Part shown: one piece after another, positions 9,859 to 19,364 of the stretch | How the letters are laid out: the number at the start of each line of letters is the position of its first letter | Position numbering within the stretch: the first letter of the stretch is position 1 | From: Anaerobium acetethylicum | Lineage (GTDB): Bacteria > Bacillota > Clostridia > Lachnospirales > Lachnospiraceae | Reading direction: 5' to 3' | NCBI RefSeq assembly: GCF_900096945.1 | Contig: NZ_FMKA01000001.1 | Location: forward strand, 1-64,000 | Length of the DNA stretch: 64,000 nt | The notes under the pieces: generated by a model | Seen by the model: only the letters and a program-made list of their open reading frames with translations | Databases searched by the model: none | Told to the model about the DNA's origin: nothing | Program-made: the position numbers and the translations under genes

Positions 9859-12477
9859 GTGTTTAAAAGAGATAAAAGAAACAGGAATGTTACGGGAAAA
9901 TTGAATGACAGGGGGTCTTCAATTATAATCGTTATTGTGGCCGTGGCATTTATCGGAATGCTGGCATCTGTCATACTGTGGATGTCTATGATCAATATGC
10001 AGATGAAATATGCAGATTTCAGGTCAAAAAATAATTTTTATACGGCAGAGACAGTTCTTGATCAGATCAATCTGGGCCTTCAGAATGAAGTATCCTATTC
10101 GTTCAAAGAATCCTATTCCGAAACGATGCAAAAATATTCGGCTCTGGACGAGAATGCAAGACAAGCTTCATTTATAGAGTCTTACAAGTCCCGCCTGTGT
10201 GACAAGCTGGCAGTCGATCAGACTTCAGCAGTAATGAAATATGATGTAAACAGCCTGAAGAAATATGTAGACCAGGCGTTGCTAGATCAATCAGAGATTA
10301 CAGCCATAGAAGGAAAAGAGGCGGTTCTGTCTAAAACCAAGGCTGGGGTTGTTTTGAAAAACCTGAAGGTTTCCTTCACGAGTACCGAGGGATACAAGAC
10401 GATCATCGCTACGGATATAGTGCTGAATGTTCCGGATATAGATTTCACGCAGACCAGTACCATTTCAGATCTTTTTGAGTTCTGCCTGATTTCAGATACG
10501 GCAGTCGAAGGAAACAATACAGGTGAGAACACCCAGATAGCTGGAAATGTTTACGGCGGAAAAAACGGAATCAGTATATCAGGTGCATCGTCCTCCTGGA
10601 ATGTAAGCAATGCCACACTATTCGTCACAGATGAAGCAATCAGTGTTACCCAGGGTGCATCGCTGACTACAAATGAAAGAACAAATATCTGGGCAAAAGA
10701 CCTTCTGGTAGACAGCGCCGACCTGACTTTGAAGGGCGCAAATTATCTGCTGAATGATCTGACGATAGATGGGGTCGCTTCCACTGTAACTTTGGAAAAT
10801 TCTTATTACGGGTACGGGAATTCCGCGGATCTTGCAGATGAGAGCAGTTCAATTATCATAAACGGTTCTGATGCCACTCTGAATATGTCAGGCCTGAAAA
10901 ACCTTGTTCTTGCAGGCCGTTCCTACATCGGAACAGGATCAGTTACCGCAGCCGATGCCAGCGGTGCCGGCAACAAGGACATTCTCATGGGAGAATCAAT
11001 AGCAGTCAAGGGAAACCAGGTTGCATACATGGTGCCGGCAGAATGTATCGGCGGAACTGTCAGTTCGACAGAGGTGCCTCTTACAAAAACAGTAATCACA
11101 AGCCGTACAGATATCCCAACGGGTTCTCTGGATAATATCACTGACGGAAACCGTTCGACGGCAACAGTCTGGAAAGACCCTAACTCGGCAATAGCTGGAG
11201 ATTATGTTGGACTTGCGTTTAATAAGGTCATACAGATTTCCAAATTAGAATTTGTGATGGGAACAGACGCAAATCCATTGGATACGTTTTCGTCGGCAAG
11301 GCTTGAATACACGGAAGACGGGTTTAACTGGCTGCCGGTGAACGGGATTATATACAGCCAGGGAGAAACGATATCTGTAACAGGATTGAATATTAAAGCA
11401 TTAAAAGTCAGGCTTTGTGCAACGGCTAAAACAGAGGGAAGATGGATTGCCTGCCGTGAAATCAACGTTGTGGAAAATACACAGGCTGCTCCGGCCGCTT
11501 CTGCAGGTCTGAAAAATCCTATGACCTCTGCAGAATACAAGCTCCTTGATGATAAGGTCAAAGCAGGGCAGCTCACAGAAGTGAATCTGAATACGAAAGT
11601 CAATGGCATGGATAAGGAACTGAGCTACTATGCATCATCTTACCCCGGATACCAGAAGATTTTCAGCAAAAGCAATGGAGATACCCTGGTTTATTACTAT
11701 CTTGTGATGAACGAGGAGAAGGCCAACGAGTATTTCCGGGATTACTATCGTGCTACAGCAGGCCAGAAAATAGAGGACAGCCTCTCCTTGTATAACATTG
11801 ATGAGATTGCAGCAAATGCCGGGGCGACAATCAAGATTGCTGGTAATATGGTGACCTATGACAAGGCGGACTCTTCATCCTTAACCCCTGATACAAAAGC
11901 TGATATGGCGGGTATGCAGACGGATATTGAAAGTACAAAGGATCAGTTTAAGGGTCTCAAAGCAAAACTTGCAAGCAGTTACAACGGATTGTCAGATACG
12001 GAAAAAAGCCAGACTGTTTATAATAACATCATCAAAACAATTGATTTCAAGAAGTTCCTGCAATTCAAGCCAGGCAACAGGGCTACTTTTCCTTTAAATG
12101 CAACAGGCGCCGGCATAAAAGCCATTTTCATTGATGATCCAAACTCGACCTACCAGTATGACAATGAAAGTATTTCGCTGATCGTCACTTCGGGCAATGT
12201 AAACATGAATAAAAATTTCGACGGACTGATTATTGCAGGCGGCACGATTACAGTTGCAGGAAGCAACCTCAATATAAGAAGCAATAAGGAAGATCTTGTA
12301 GAAATCCTGAATCTCCCGTTAACTGATGTTGAGAAGTCTGATACGCTGCTAAGCATGTTTAATGATGGAACCAGCTATGCGCTGTTTGGAACCGGAGATG
12401 GAAGTTCTGGCTCAAACGTGGAATCTGCAATTAGGATTTCCGATCTGGTTACTTATCAAAATTGGTCTAAACAGTAG
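9859..12477 (+). CDS. Giant PilX-like minor pilin with discoidin-like domain
   Basis: The N-terminus has a basic stretch, then RGSSIIIVIVAVAFIGMLASVIL and NNFYTAETVLDQI, which fits the PilX N-terminal pattern (no Glu at position 5, FYxAE after the helix). About 872 residues is several times the usual size. Residues about 409-538 look like an F5/8 type C (discoidin) carbohydrate-binding domain: SLDNITDGNRSTATVW, then a KLEFVMG strand, YTEDGFNWLPV and a VRLCATA strand. The remainder is beta-rich. GTG 9859 is preferred over GTG 9853 because AGGGGGA ends at 9850. Likely an exposed pilus adhesin. Confidence 0.75.
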   Translation: MFKRDKRNRNVTGKLNDRGSSIIIVIVAVAFIGMLASVILWMSMINMQMKYADFRSKNNFYTAETVLDQINLGLQNEVSYSFKESYSETMQKYSALDENARQASFIESYKSRLCDKLAVDQTSAVMKYDVNSLKKYVDQALLDQSEITAIEGKEAVLSKTKAGVVLKNLKVSFTSTEGYKTIIATDIVLNVPDIDFTQTSTISDLFEFCLISDTAVEGNNTGENTQIAGNVYGGKNGISISGASSSWNVSNATLFVTDEAISVTQGASLTTNERTNIWAKDLLVDSADLTLKGANYLLNDLTIDGVASTVTLENSYYGYGNSADLADESSSIIINGSDATLNMSGLKNLVLAGRSYIGTGSVTAADASGAGNKDILMGESIAVKGNQVAYMVPAECIGGTVSSTEVPLTKTVITSRTDIPTGSLDNITDGNRSTATVWKDPNSAIAGDYVGLAFNKVIQISKLEFVMGTDANPLDTFSSARLEYTEDGFNWLPVNGIIYSQGETISVTGLNIKALKVRLCATAKTEGRWIACREINVVENTQAAPAASAGLKNPMTSAEYKLLDDKVKAGQLTEVNLNTKVNGMDKELSYYASSYPGYQKIFSKSNGDTLVYYYLVMNEEKANEYFRDYYRATAGQKIEDSLSLYNIDEIAANAGATIKIAGNMVTYDKADSSSLTPDTKADMAGMQTDIESTKDQFKGLKAKLASSYNGLSDTEKSQTVYNNIIKTIDFKKFLQFKPGNRATFPLNATGAGIKAIFIDDPNSTYQYDNESISLIVTSGNVNMNKNFDGLIIAGGTITVAGSNLNIRSNKEDLVEILNLPLTDVEKSDTLLSMFNDGTSYALFGTGDGSSGSNVESAIRISDLVTYQNWSKQ

Positions 12478-12493
12478 GACCGGAGGGAACTTT

Positions 12494-12985
12494 ATGAAAA
12501 ATAACAGGGGCGTGACATTGGTTGAATTGATTGTTGTTATGGCAATCATAGGCATCCTTATGGGAATTGGAATCGTTTCCATAAATTCAATTTTTGGATT
12601 TGATGTCAGAAAATGCACCAATAATCTGAGCAATTCAATCAATAAATCAAAAGTGATTGCTCTCAGCCATGCAGACCAGGATATGGAGATTTTCAAAAAA
12701 GCGGACGGCTGCTATTATGTGAGCTATCCAAATGAAGCTGCAGGAACCGAACCAACTAAAATATCGAACTCCAGTGTGAAGATTTACTATTATACGGAAA
12801 GCAGCGGCGGTACGGGAGTTGAGATTACGGAGACAAACAAACTGCTGCTTTCTTTTGACAGGAGTTCCGGTGCGTTCAAGGCATTACAGCCTGATATCTA
12901 TTGCAGGAGAATTGAAGTGACGAAGGCGCAGAAAAAAGAAGTGATTGTTCTATATCCGGAGACGGGCAGGCATTATATCCAATAG
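12494..12985 (+). CDS. FimT/GspH-like minor pilin
   Basis: A 163-residue prepilin with the short leader MKNNRG and then VTLVELIVVMAIIGILMGIG; Glu is at mature position 5. After the helix, a FimT/GspH-like beta domain follows (NSINKSKVIALSHADQDMEIF). The frame is open further upstream but overlaps the previous gene. ATG 12494 has GGAGGGA 7 nt upstream and gives the correct prepilin leader. It lies 16 bp after the discoidin pilin and 15 bp before the next minor pilin. Confidence 0.88.
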   Translation: MKNNRGVTLVELIVVMAIIGILMGIGIVSINSIFGFDVRKCTNNLSNSINKSKVIALSHADQDMEIFKKADGCYYVSYPNEAAGTEPTKISNSSVKIYYYTESSGGTGVEITETNKLLLSFDRSSGAFKALQPDIYCRRIEVTKAQKKEVIVLYPETGRHYIQ

Positions 12986-13000
12986 GGGAGGTACATGTTT

Positions 13001-14266
13001 ATGAAAAATAATGATAAGGGAATTACGTTATTTGAAATTGTTGTCAGTATGGCAATTCTCGGCATACTTTCAGTATCTGTAGTAATGTTCATTTCTGTTT
13101 CTTCAAGAAATTACAGGAAGACGAGCACAGACGTAAACCTTCAGTATGAATCGCAGCTGGCAGTCAATCAGATTAAGGACATGGTAATCGATTCGAATCA
13201 GAGCATTGCCTATTATGGAATGAGTGCTGACAATAAGCTGGTAGCGGGTCTTGACGACAACGCCCTGCCTCTTCAGGTGGATGGCAAGATCATTAAGAAG
13301 CTCTACGTCTACAATACAGACAAGGCTTATTCAATCACCTGGGAGCAGCAGAAGCAGGAGCTGTATTACAGGGAATACGAAGTCGATGCAGCCACAAAAT
13401 CCCTTCAGCCCGCAACTGACGAGGTGCTGATGGCAAAGCATATATCCGGATTCAGTGCCGATCTGAATAATCTGGATTCTGATAAGATCGTCAGAATCAG
13501 AGTAAACCTGGAATCGGGAGACAAGACTTATGAAGCGTCCCATAATATCACCTTAAGGAATGATGTAGGAGCTAATATTGCCGAGAATGAGATATATGGA
13601 GTTACTCCGGCGGCTCCGGAAGCAGATAAGATCAAAAGTATTACTGTATCGCCGGAAATGACTTATTGGATTAATGGAACGGAAGGTACTGTCGAGTTTA
13701 CTGCTAAGGTAGAAGTGGCTTCGGGAAGCCCTTCCAAGGCTGTCACCTGGTCCTATACAGCCTCTGGAAATAGCCTCTCACTTTCTGTGAATAATGGAAA
13801 CGGGCTCCTTACCATAGGGAAGAATCCGCAGGCGGGAGAAGTGAAGGTTTGTGCAACATCAGTAATTGATCCAACTATTATGGGATATGCCACGGTTGTC
13901 ATCGGATATGACGTTGCAAATGTGCTGATAAGAAAGACATACCCAGATGGAAATTTGCCAGATGAACCATTTAAAGAGGATAATTATCCAAAACCGCAAG
14001 ATTTAAATAATAACAACAACTTCAAGGTTAATCAAAGCGATACAATTGATTTAGAAGGGAAAGTGAACTTCACTGGAATGCCAAAAGAAACAAAATACCA
14101 GGATGTAGCATGGTCAATAACATCAGGTGCAGAATATGCCTGCATCACTCCAGATGGCCGGCTTACGGTGAATTTTGACGCCCCTCTTTATGCATATATA
14201 ACAGTGGAAGCACTAACAAAGTTTGGCGTGGGCCGCACCAGGACATTTACGGTCTGGCCAAAATAG
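13001..14266 (+). CDS. PilW-like minor pilin with C-terminal Ig-like domains
   Basis: The leader MKNNDKG is followed by ITLFEIVVSMAILGILSVSVV. This is PilW/GspJ-like, supported by the post-helix segment YESQLAVNQIKDMVID. ATG 13001 is preferred over 12995 because GGGGAGG (12985-12991) then has a normal spacing. Residues from about 210 onward resemble bacterial Ig-like (Big_2) domains: KSITVSPEMTYW, AVTWSYTASG, and a second weaker unit with QDVAWSITSGAEYACI and DGRLTV. A 421-residue PilW with Ig modules would project beyond the fibre. Confidence 0.8.
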   Translation: MKNNDKGITLFEIVVSMAILGILSVSVVMFISVSSRNYRKTSTDVNLQYESQLAVNQIKDMVIDSNQSIAYYGMSADNKLVAGLDDNALPLQVDGKIIKKLYVYNTDKAYSITWEQQKQELYYREYEVDAATKSLQPATDEVLMAKHISGFSADLNNLDSDKIVRIRVNLESGDKTYEASHNITLRNDVGANIAENEIYGVTPAAPEADKIKSITVSPEMTYWINGTEGTVEFTAKVEVASGSPSKAVTWSYTASGNSLSLSVNNGNGLLTIGKNPQAGEVKVCATSVIDPTIMGYATVVIGYDVANVLIRKTYPDGNLPDEPFKEDNYPKPQDLNNNNNFKVNQSDTIDLEGKVNFTGMPKETKYQDVAWSITSGAEYACITPDGRLTVNFDAPLYAYITVEALTKFGVGRTRTFTVWPK

Positions 14267-14312
14267 AGACAGCAAGGGTGCAGAAAAGGAATATCAATTG
14301 AGGAGGAGCTTT

Positions 14313-17300
14313 ATGAAAAAACATATGATAAAAAGGTTGATGGGGCTGGCGGCATTTGCCATGGCGATAATCATCGTAAGCTTGGCAGTTTTGGATAGCT
14401 CTTCCGAAGTTTTGGCAAAGAGTACCCTTCCAGGTGTTGAAAGGATCATTTCACAGAACTCTGAAACAAACAAGTTCTCTGTTCTGGAAATTGTCCCTGA
14501 GCAATCCATGGGTGAAATCGGCTACTATATCGGCGGAAGTGAGCCAGCCAACTGGACGGAACAGCTGTCCAGGCTGACGACGAAAGATGCCCGTATCGAC
14601 TACGTGAATTCTTTATACGACAGCACTTCAAAGACCGGCCTGTTAAGTTCCATCACATCCACGGAACGGGATACCGATACGACAGCAACAGCCCCACTTT
14701 ATTTTTCAAATTACGAAGAAAAATATTTTCTTTCTGAAGCAGATCAGGCAAATATAGATGAATGGAAAGTCATAGATTTTTCGGGATTGGAAACACCCAT
14801 CGTACAGGATCTGAAGGGAACTTATAACCTTGTGGAAGCAGGTCAGTACGGAGATTACACGAAAATAGTAAGCGGAGCAGTGTTCGAAAAAAAGGAAGCA
14901 GGAAATTACATTGAAAATGTTGACTATTATAAATACTTACAGGTCGGAGGCAACTGGGATCTGAAATTCCAGTACAACGATTCCGGCCATTATGTTGTTG
15001 ACAGACTCTCGGTTATTGCGGATGTGGCGGCTGCAGATAATTTACCGGATAGTACATTTTTATATAAAAAGGTGGATGGTATTTATATTTTTGCAGGAAC
15101 AAAAGCGGAGCTGAAAGATAGTACAGATGGAAGCATCTATTATACGATTAAATTCAGATATAACGAAACACCAACTGGTGGCGCATACGATATCATGGAA
15201 AAAATATTCAATTATGGCGGCCTTGGAGAATATACTTCAGTTCTGAACAGTGAATTCCCGTATCTGGAAGTAAAAGCCGGAACAGGAAATTATGTAATTT
15301 CTAATCCGGATAGCATCACGACAACCTACAAATATACGGCAGGAACAGGTAACTGCAACTGGACAGGCGATGACCAGATGCCTGCAATGAAGGTTGAAAT
15401 CGGCAAGATCTACTATAAGGGCGGATTTGAAAATCAGGAGTGGTTCAGGAAATATGTGCTGGATTTAGAGCCTGATTCCTATCATAAATTTTATTTTGAC
15501 GTAAAAACAGTAACGCCTCAGGAACTGGAAACACTCATTTCGAAGGGGGAGTACAGCATTTCAGATGCGGATATGATCTTTATTTCCGGAACCAACAAGG
15601 CTTTTCTGCCTGCAGATACTGCAGATGCTTATTACCATAGAAACGCAGACGGCACTTCTGTAAATGATGTCACCTGGAGTACTGCACAGCAGATATTCAG
15701 CATAGCAGTAACAGAAGATCTCCCGGTAATTCTTGATTATTCCATCATACAGATGGCCAAGGACAGTCCTGATACAGACAGGACAGGGGCAAATCTCTAT
15801 AAGCTTGCGACAATGCTTGTTCAGGATAATCTGGAAACCTATTATAACAATCATTTTTCGGGTGGAATAACAGCTGAACCGTCCTCGTGGACCGATATCA
15901 TGGAGGCTTCTGACAGCGATCAGAACTTTGTGAATGAGAATGTTTATGTCCATGCAGGCTCTAATCTGGTAAATAATAACTTTTCTGATTTCTTTGCAGA
16001 TGATAAGACAGCCGGATTCGAAGCCGTAATTGCTGAATTGAAAAACGAAAATTTCTACAGAAAAAATGATACGGCGCAAATCTACGAACCACTTGATGAG
16101 CGTGTTTCTGAAGCGGTTGCAGTCAAGTATATCATAAATTATGCAAACAGAAGGGTTGTTCTTGATAAACAGGCAATCCGGATACTCGAAATTGAACCAT
16201 GTGCTTCCTATGATCTGACAAAAGATAATATTATGGATAAATTGAATCTGAATGCCTACAACCTGGATGCTGCAGATATTGAGCTTGTACAGATGACAAC
16301 GGCAGAATTTGTCGGACGAATAGAAGATTTGAACAGCGTATATGATATGATCTACATAGGCATGAATGCAGGTCTTATGAACAGGGATGCAAATAACGAG
16401 ACAGTCTATAATGACAGCGATATGAATGGATTGGTATATTCCAATATCGGAGACAAAGTATATTGTATTCCATCAATCGCAGGTATGCTGAACACGGATT
16501 ATGTAAATAACGACAGAGGCAATTATCTTTATAGCCTGTCTGATTATACAAACGGGGCAGAAATTATAAAGCCATATAAGATCTTAAACATTAAAGATAA
16601 TTTTTTGCTGGCTACGAGTTATCTGAATGCAAACGCCAGCCGTACAAATGTGCAGACGCTGGCAAAGGAGTATGCAGACAACTATCTTTCCAATCAGTAT
16701 TTTACTTCTCCTGTAAAAGTCAATGATCCCGGCACATACCGCTATAGTGGAAATGATATTACAGAAGAGAATTATCTGGAATTGAAGGAATTTTTGAATT
16801 CGGGATATCCGGTGGTTTTCGCTGATCAGTTTTTCAAGAAAAATAGTGAATCTGCTGATGTGGTAAATGAGAAATTTGTTGATCAGTATTCACATATGTA
16901 CAGGTTTGCAAATGACATGGCAGTTGCGCCTAATACAAAAAAGAGCAATGTATTCAAGCTGACAATGAATCCCGATACGCAGAAGGGGCAGGTTTTCAGG
17001 CTGAACAGTGCAGATTATACCGATTCGACAGAGGCATTCAGGAAATATCTGAATATGCCAAAACTGGACTTTAATCTCGTAATTGAGGGAGATAACAGGG
17101 ACAGCGACGGAGACGGAATTGGAGATGGAAAATACTATCTTCATCCGGAAAACGGCGAATACATGATGAGCTATGACTTTGAGATTCAAAATGATGCCGC
17201 AGGCTCCCAGGTCTCATCAACCTATGAATGCAATCTGTATGTAGATGTAAATGCTGACGGTAAGTATTCAAAACAGAGTGAAGAAGTTTATGATATTCAG

Positions 17301-19205
17301 ATTACCAGGAATGGAACTGTGATCGCTCCTGTCACAACAGTGGTAAACGGTGTCACATCAACTGTTTACCAGCTGAATGCGGGCGTGCAGTATCATCTTG
17401 AACGAATGGTTACAGAAGATTATGTGGGGGTACTTCCATGGAAAGTTGAGATTACCCAGAGCGGTAATCCTTCAGTCAGAAATAATGTGATCGGATATTC
17501 AGTGGTAGCGCCGGAAGATGCATCACAAAAAGAAGATGTCAATATTCTCCAGATAGATACTGCAGGCAGTACACTCCAGCTGGATACGAACAGTCTGTTT
17601 AACAGCCTGATACAGCAGGTCGAAGGCTTCCGCATCAAGGTTACGAGAGTATCGGTAACCGAATTCGAAAAGCAGTTTAAAGACGGCAACACGGATTACC
17701 TGACGGAGATGAAAGCAGACGGTTCAGAGGGCTTTAACATGCTCATCTTAGGGTTTGGAGACATGTACCAGGAAATCGACAACACCTACGGGGCAATGAC
17801 AGCAATTCTTGATTTTGTTGAAAGCGGCAGGAGTGTTCTCTTCACTCATGATACGACTTCGTTCATCAATGTAGAGAAAGCAAGGTTCACAACACAGAAT
17901 GCCAGCGGAACAGCAATTAAGATAGGTGAGAACAATTACTGGGGCTACAACATTAACACGATCATACGAAATGTCGTAGGTATGGACAGATATGGTGTTA
18001 CATTGAAAAACGAGACTGGAGATCTGCTAAAACAAGGCATACAGTATCAGGAAGGCAGCGACGCATTCAGTAAAATCCTGTCATCCGGGAAAGATGTTGC
18101 CTTTGATACGGATTCGACTCCCGAGGCAACAGCTGTCAGGACAACAAGCAGGGAGGTGCAGGGATACACCTATCCTGTCCTGAATGACAAAGGAACATTT
18201 GCTCCCGACGTATCATTGACTTATAACATCAAAAATACTTGCTATAGTTTAAATGGAATTAAAACAACCGGGGGCCAGTACGACAACATGTCTGTAACCC
18301 AGGTAAACAGCGGCCAGATTACAAACTACCCGTTTGTACTGAAGCCAAGTTTCAAAGTGGCAAGAACCCATTCCCAGTATTACCAGCTTGACTTGGAAGC
18401 CGATGACGACAAGGATGGGGAAAGCGATATCGTGGTATGGTACTGCTTAGGTGGAACGGCTAAAACGGGGGAAAATATGTACAGCATATCCCCGAATGAT
18501 GTCCGGAATAATTATTATATCTATAATAAGGGCAACATCACCTATTCGGGTGTTGGCCATAGCCAGATTACCAATGCGGATGAGATGAAGCTTTTCATCA
18601 ACACTATGATTGCATCCTACAAGGCTGGTTTTAAGGCACCTAAGGTAAACATCATAGAAAGCGGCAACCCTGATTTGGCTTCCGTTGAAAACGTCTATAT
18701 CCCTGCTGACGTTGATTCGGGAAATGTAGAGCAGTATACGGCATCAGATGGTAAAGGTACGCTTATGGGGAAAGAGACCCGTGATGCGAATGGAAATCTG
18801 GTTTCAGCGGATACTGCAAGCGTATACTTTTACGTGAAAGACACGAACTTCGTAAAGGGAAATAAAATAATTTCTGCTAAATATTATGTAAAGGATGATA
18901 CGGGCACATCAGCTAAGACGATTGATGTAGATGGCGAAGATGTCCATGTCATTGAAATTAAGGATGCCTTTACATATGAAGGGCATATGGATGGAACTGA
19001 TATGGACCTCCAGGCGACACAGTCTAATCTGAGCAGCGGCGGTGCCTACGAAATGAGGTTCCCTGTGAGCCATCTGGGAGATCAGAATACTGTTAAATTA
19101 TATGTGGAGGTTACCAGTACGATACAGTACTACAACACTACAAATATCGTAACGAGCGTTGCCCAGGTAAATGTAAACAGACTCCAGTTGTTTGACTTAG
19201 AGTAA
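14313..19205 (+). CDS. Giant secreted protein with three alpha/beta repeats, pilus-associated
   Basis: 1630 residues from ATG 14313, which has AGGAGGAG upstream; the frame extends 90 bp further but overlaps the preceding gene. The N-terminus is a signal peptide (MKKHMIKRLMG, a hydrophobic core, then SSEVLA|KS). No LPXTG or C-terminal membrane helix is visible. Three internal repeats can be seen, each opening with a V/I-L-E/Q-I strand (about residues 57, 622, 1076), then a D/N-M-I/L-I-x-I/L-G strand (about 418, 677, 1141) and a V-I/V/L-L/F strand (about 470, 832, 1173), like Rossmann or glutamine-amidotransferase-type folds. A Ca-site-like DSDGDGIGDG lies near 930 and DDDKDGESD near 1370. It may belong to the DUF5057 group (from memory). 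The function is unknown; last gene of the pilus locus. Confidence 0.75.
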   Translation: MKKHMIKRLMGLAAFAMAIIIVSLAVLDSSSEVLAKSTLPGVERIISQNSETNKFSVLEIVPEQSMGEIGYYIGGSEPANWTEQLSRLTTKDARIDYVNSLYDSTSKTGLLSSITSTERDTDTTATAPLYFSNYEEKYFLSEADQANIDEWKVIDFSGLETPIVQDLKGTYNLVEAGQYGDYTKIVSGAVFEKKEAGNYIENVDYYKYLQVGGNWDLKFQYNDSGHYVVDRLSVIADVAAADNLPDSTFLYKKVDGIYIFAGTKAELKDSTDGSIYYTIKFRYNETPTGGAYDIMEKIFNYGGLGEYTSVLNSEFPYLEVKAGTGNYVISNPDSITTTYKYTAGTGNCNWTGDDQMPAMKVEIGKIYYKGGFENQEWFRKYVLDLEPDSYHKFYFDVKTVTPQELETLISKGEYSISDADMIFISGTNKAFLPADTADAYYHRNADGTSVNDVTWSTAQQIFSIAVTEDLPVILDYSIIQMAKDSPDTDRTGANLYKLATMLVQDNLETYYNNHFSGGITAEPSSWTDIMEASDSDQNFVNENVYVHAGSNLVNNNFSDFFADDKTAGFEAVIAELKNENFYRKNDTAQIYEPLDERVSEAVAVKYIINYANRRVVLDKQAIRILEIEPCASYDLTKDNIMDKLNLNAYNLDAADIELVQMTTAEFVGRIEDLNSVYDMIYIGMNAGLMNRDANNETVYNDSDMNGLVYSNIGDKVYCIPSIAGMLNTDYVNNDRGNYLYSLSDYTNGAEIIKPYKILNIKDNFLLATSYLNANASRTNVQTLAKEYADNYLSNQYFTSPVKVNDPGTYRYSGNDITEENYLELKEFLNSGYPVVFADQFFKKNSESADVVNEKFVDQYSHMYRFANDMAVAPNTKKSNVFKLTMNPDTQKGQVFRLNSADYTDSTEAFRKYLNMPKLDFNLVIEGDNRDSDGDGIGDGKYYLHPENGEYMMSYDFEIQNDAAGSQVSSTYECNLYVDVNADGKYSKQSEEVYDIQITRNGTVIAPVTTVVNGVTSTVYQLNAGVQYHLERMVTEDYVGVLPWKVEITQSGNPSVRNNVIGYSVVAPEDASQKEDVNILQIDTAGSTLQLDTNSLFNSLIQQVEGFRIKVTRVSVTEFEKQFKDGNTDYLTEMKADGSEGFNMLILGFGDMYQEIDNTYGAMTAILDFVESGRSVLFTHDTTSFINVEKARFTTQNASGTAIKIGENNYWGYNINTIIRNVVGMDRYGVTLKNETGDLLKQGIQYQEGSDAFSKILSSGKDVAFDTDSTPEATAVRTTSREVQGYTYPVLNDKGTFAPDVSLTYNIKNTCYSLNGIKTTGGQYDNMSVTQVNSGQITNYPFVLKPSFKVARTHSQYYQLDLEADDDKDGESDIVVWYCLGGTAKTGENMYSISPNDVRNNYYIYNKGNITYSGVGHSQITNADEMKLFINTMIASYKAGFKAPKVNIIESGNPDLASVENVYIPADVDSGNVEQYTASDGKGTLMGKETRDANGNLVSADTASVYFYVKDTNFVKGNKIISAKYYVKDDTGTSAKTIDVDGEDVHVIEIKDAFTYEGHMDGTDMDLQATQSNLSSGGAYEMRFPVSHLGDQNTVKLYVEVTSTIQYYNTTNIVTSVAQVNVNRLQLFDLE

Positions 19206-19237
19206 ATAAAATTCGGTTCATTATAATTTCGTTAAAG

Positions 19238-19277
19238 AAAAGCACCAGACCATTGATAAAATGATCTGGTGCTTTTT
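19238..19277 (+). terminator. Intrinsic terminator ending the pilus locus
   Basis: AAAGCACCAGACCATT pairs with AATGATCTGGTGCTTT around a short loop with one mismatch and is followed by TTTTT. It lies 33 bp after the giant secreted-protein gene and would close the whole + strand pilus transcription unit. Confidence 0.85.
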
Positions 19278-19364
19278 ACTGGCGAATTCGGCATATTATA
19301 CAACGGTATTTTTTTTTCATGGAATGGTTTCGATTTGCTAAAACGGATGAACGGCTCCGTTGGC

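Noticed and set aside
12362-12493. Upstream extension of the FimT/GspH-like pilin
   Set aside because: It overlaps the discoidin pilin in another frame; a prepilin leader must be short and ATG 12494 has a strong ribosome site.
14223-14312. 30-codon N-terminal extension of the giant secreted protein
   Set aside because: It overlaps the preceding pilin gene, and AGGAGGAG before ATG 14313 with an immediate signal peptide marks the true start.
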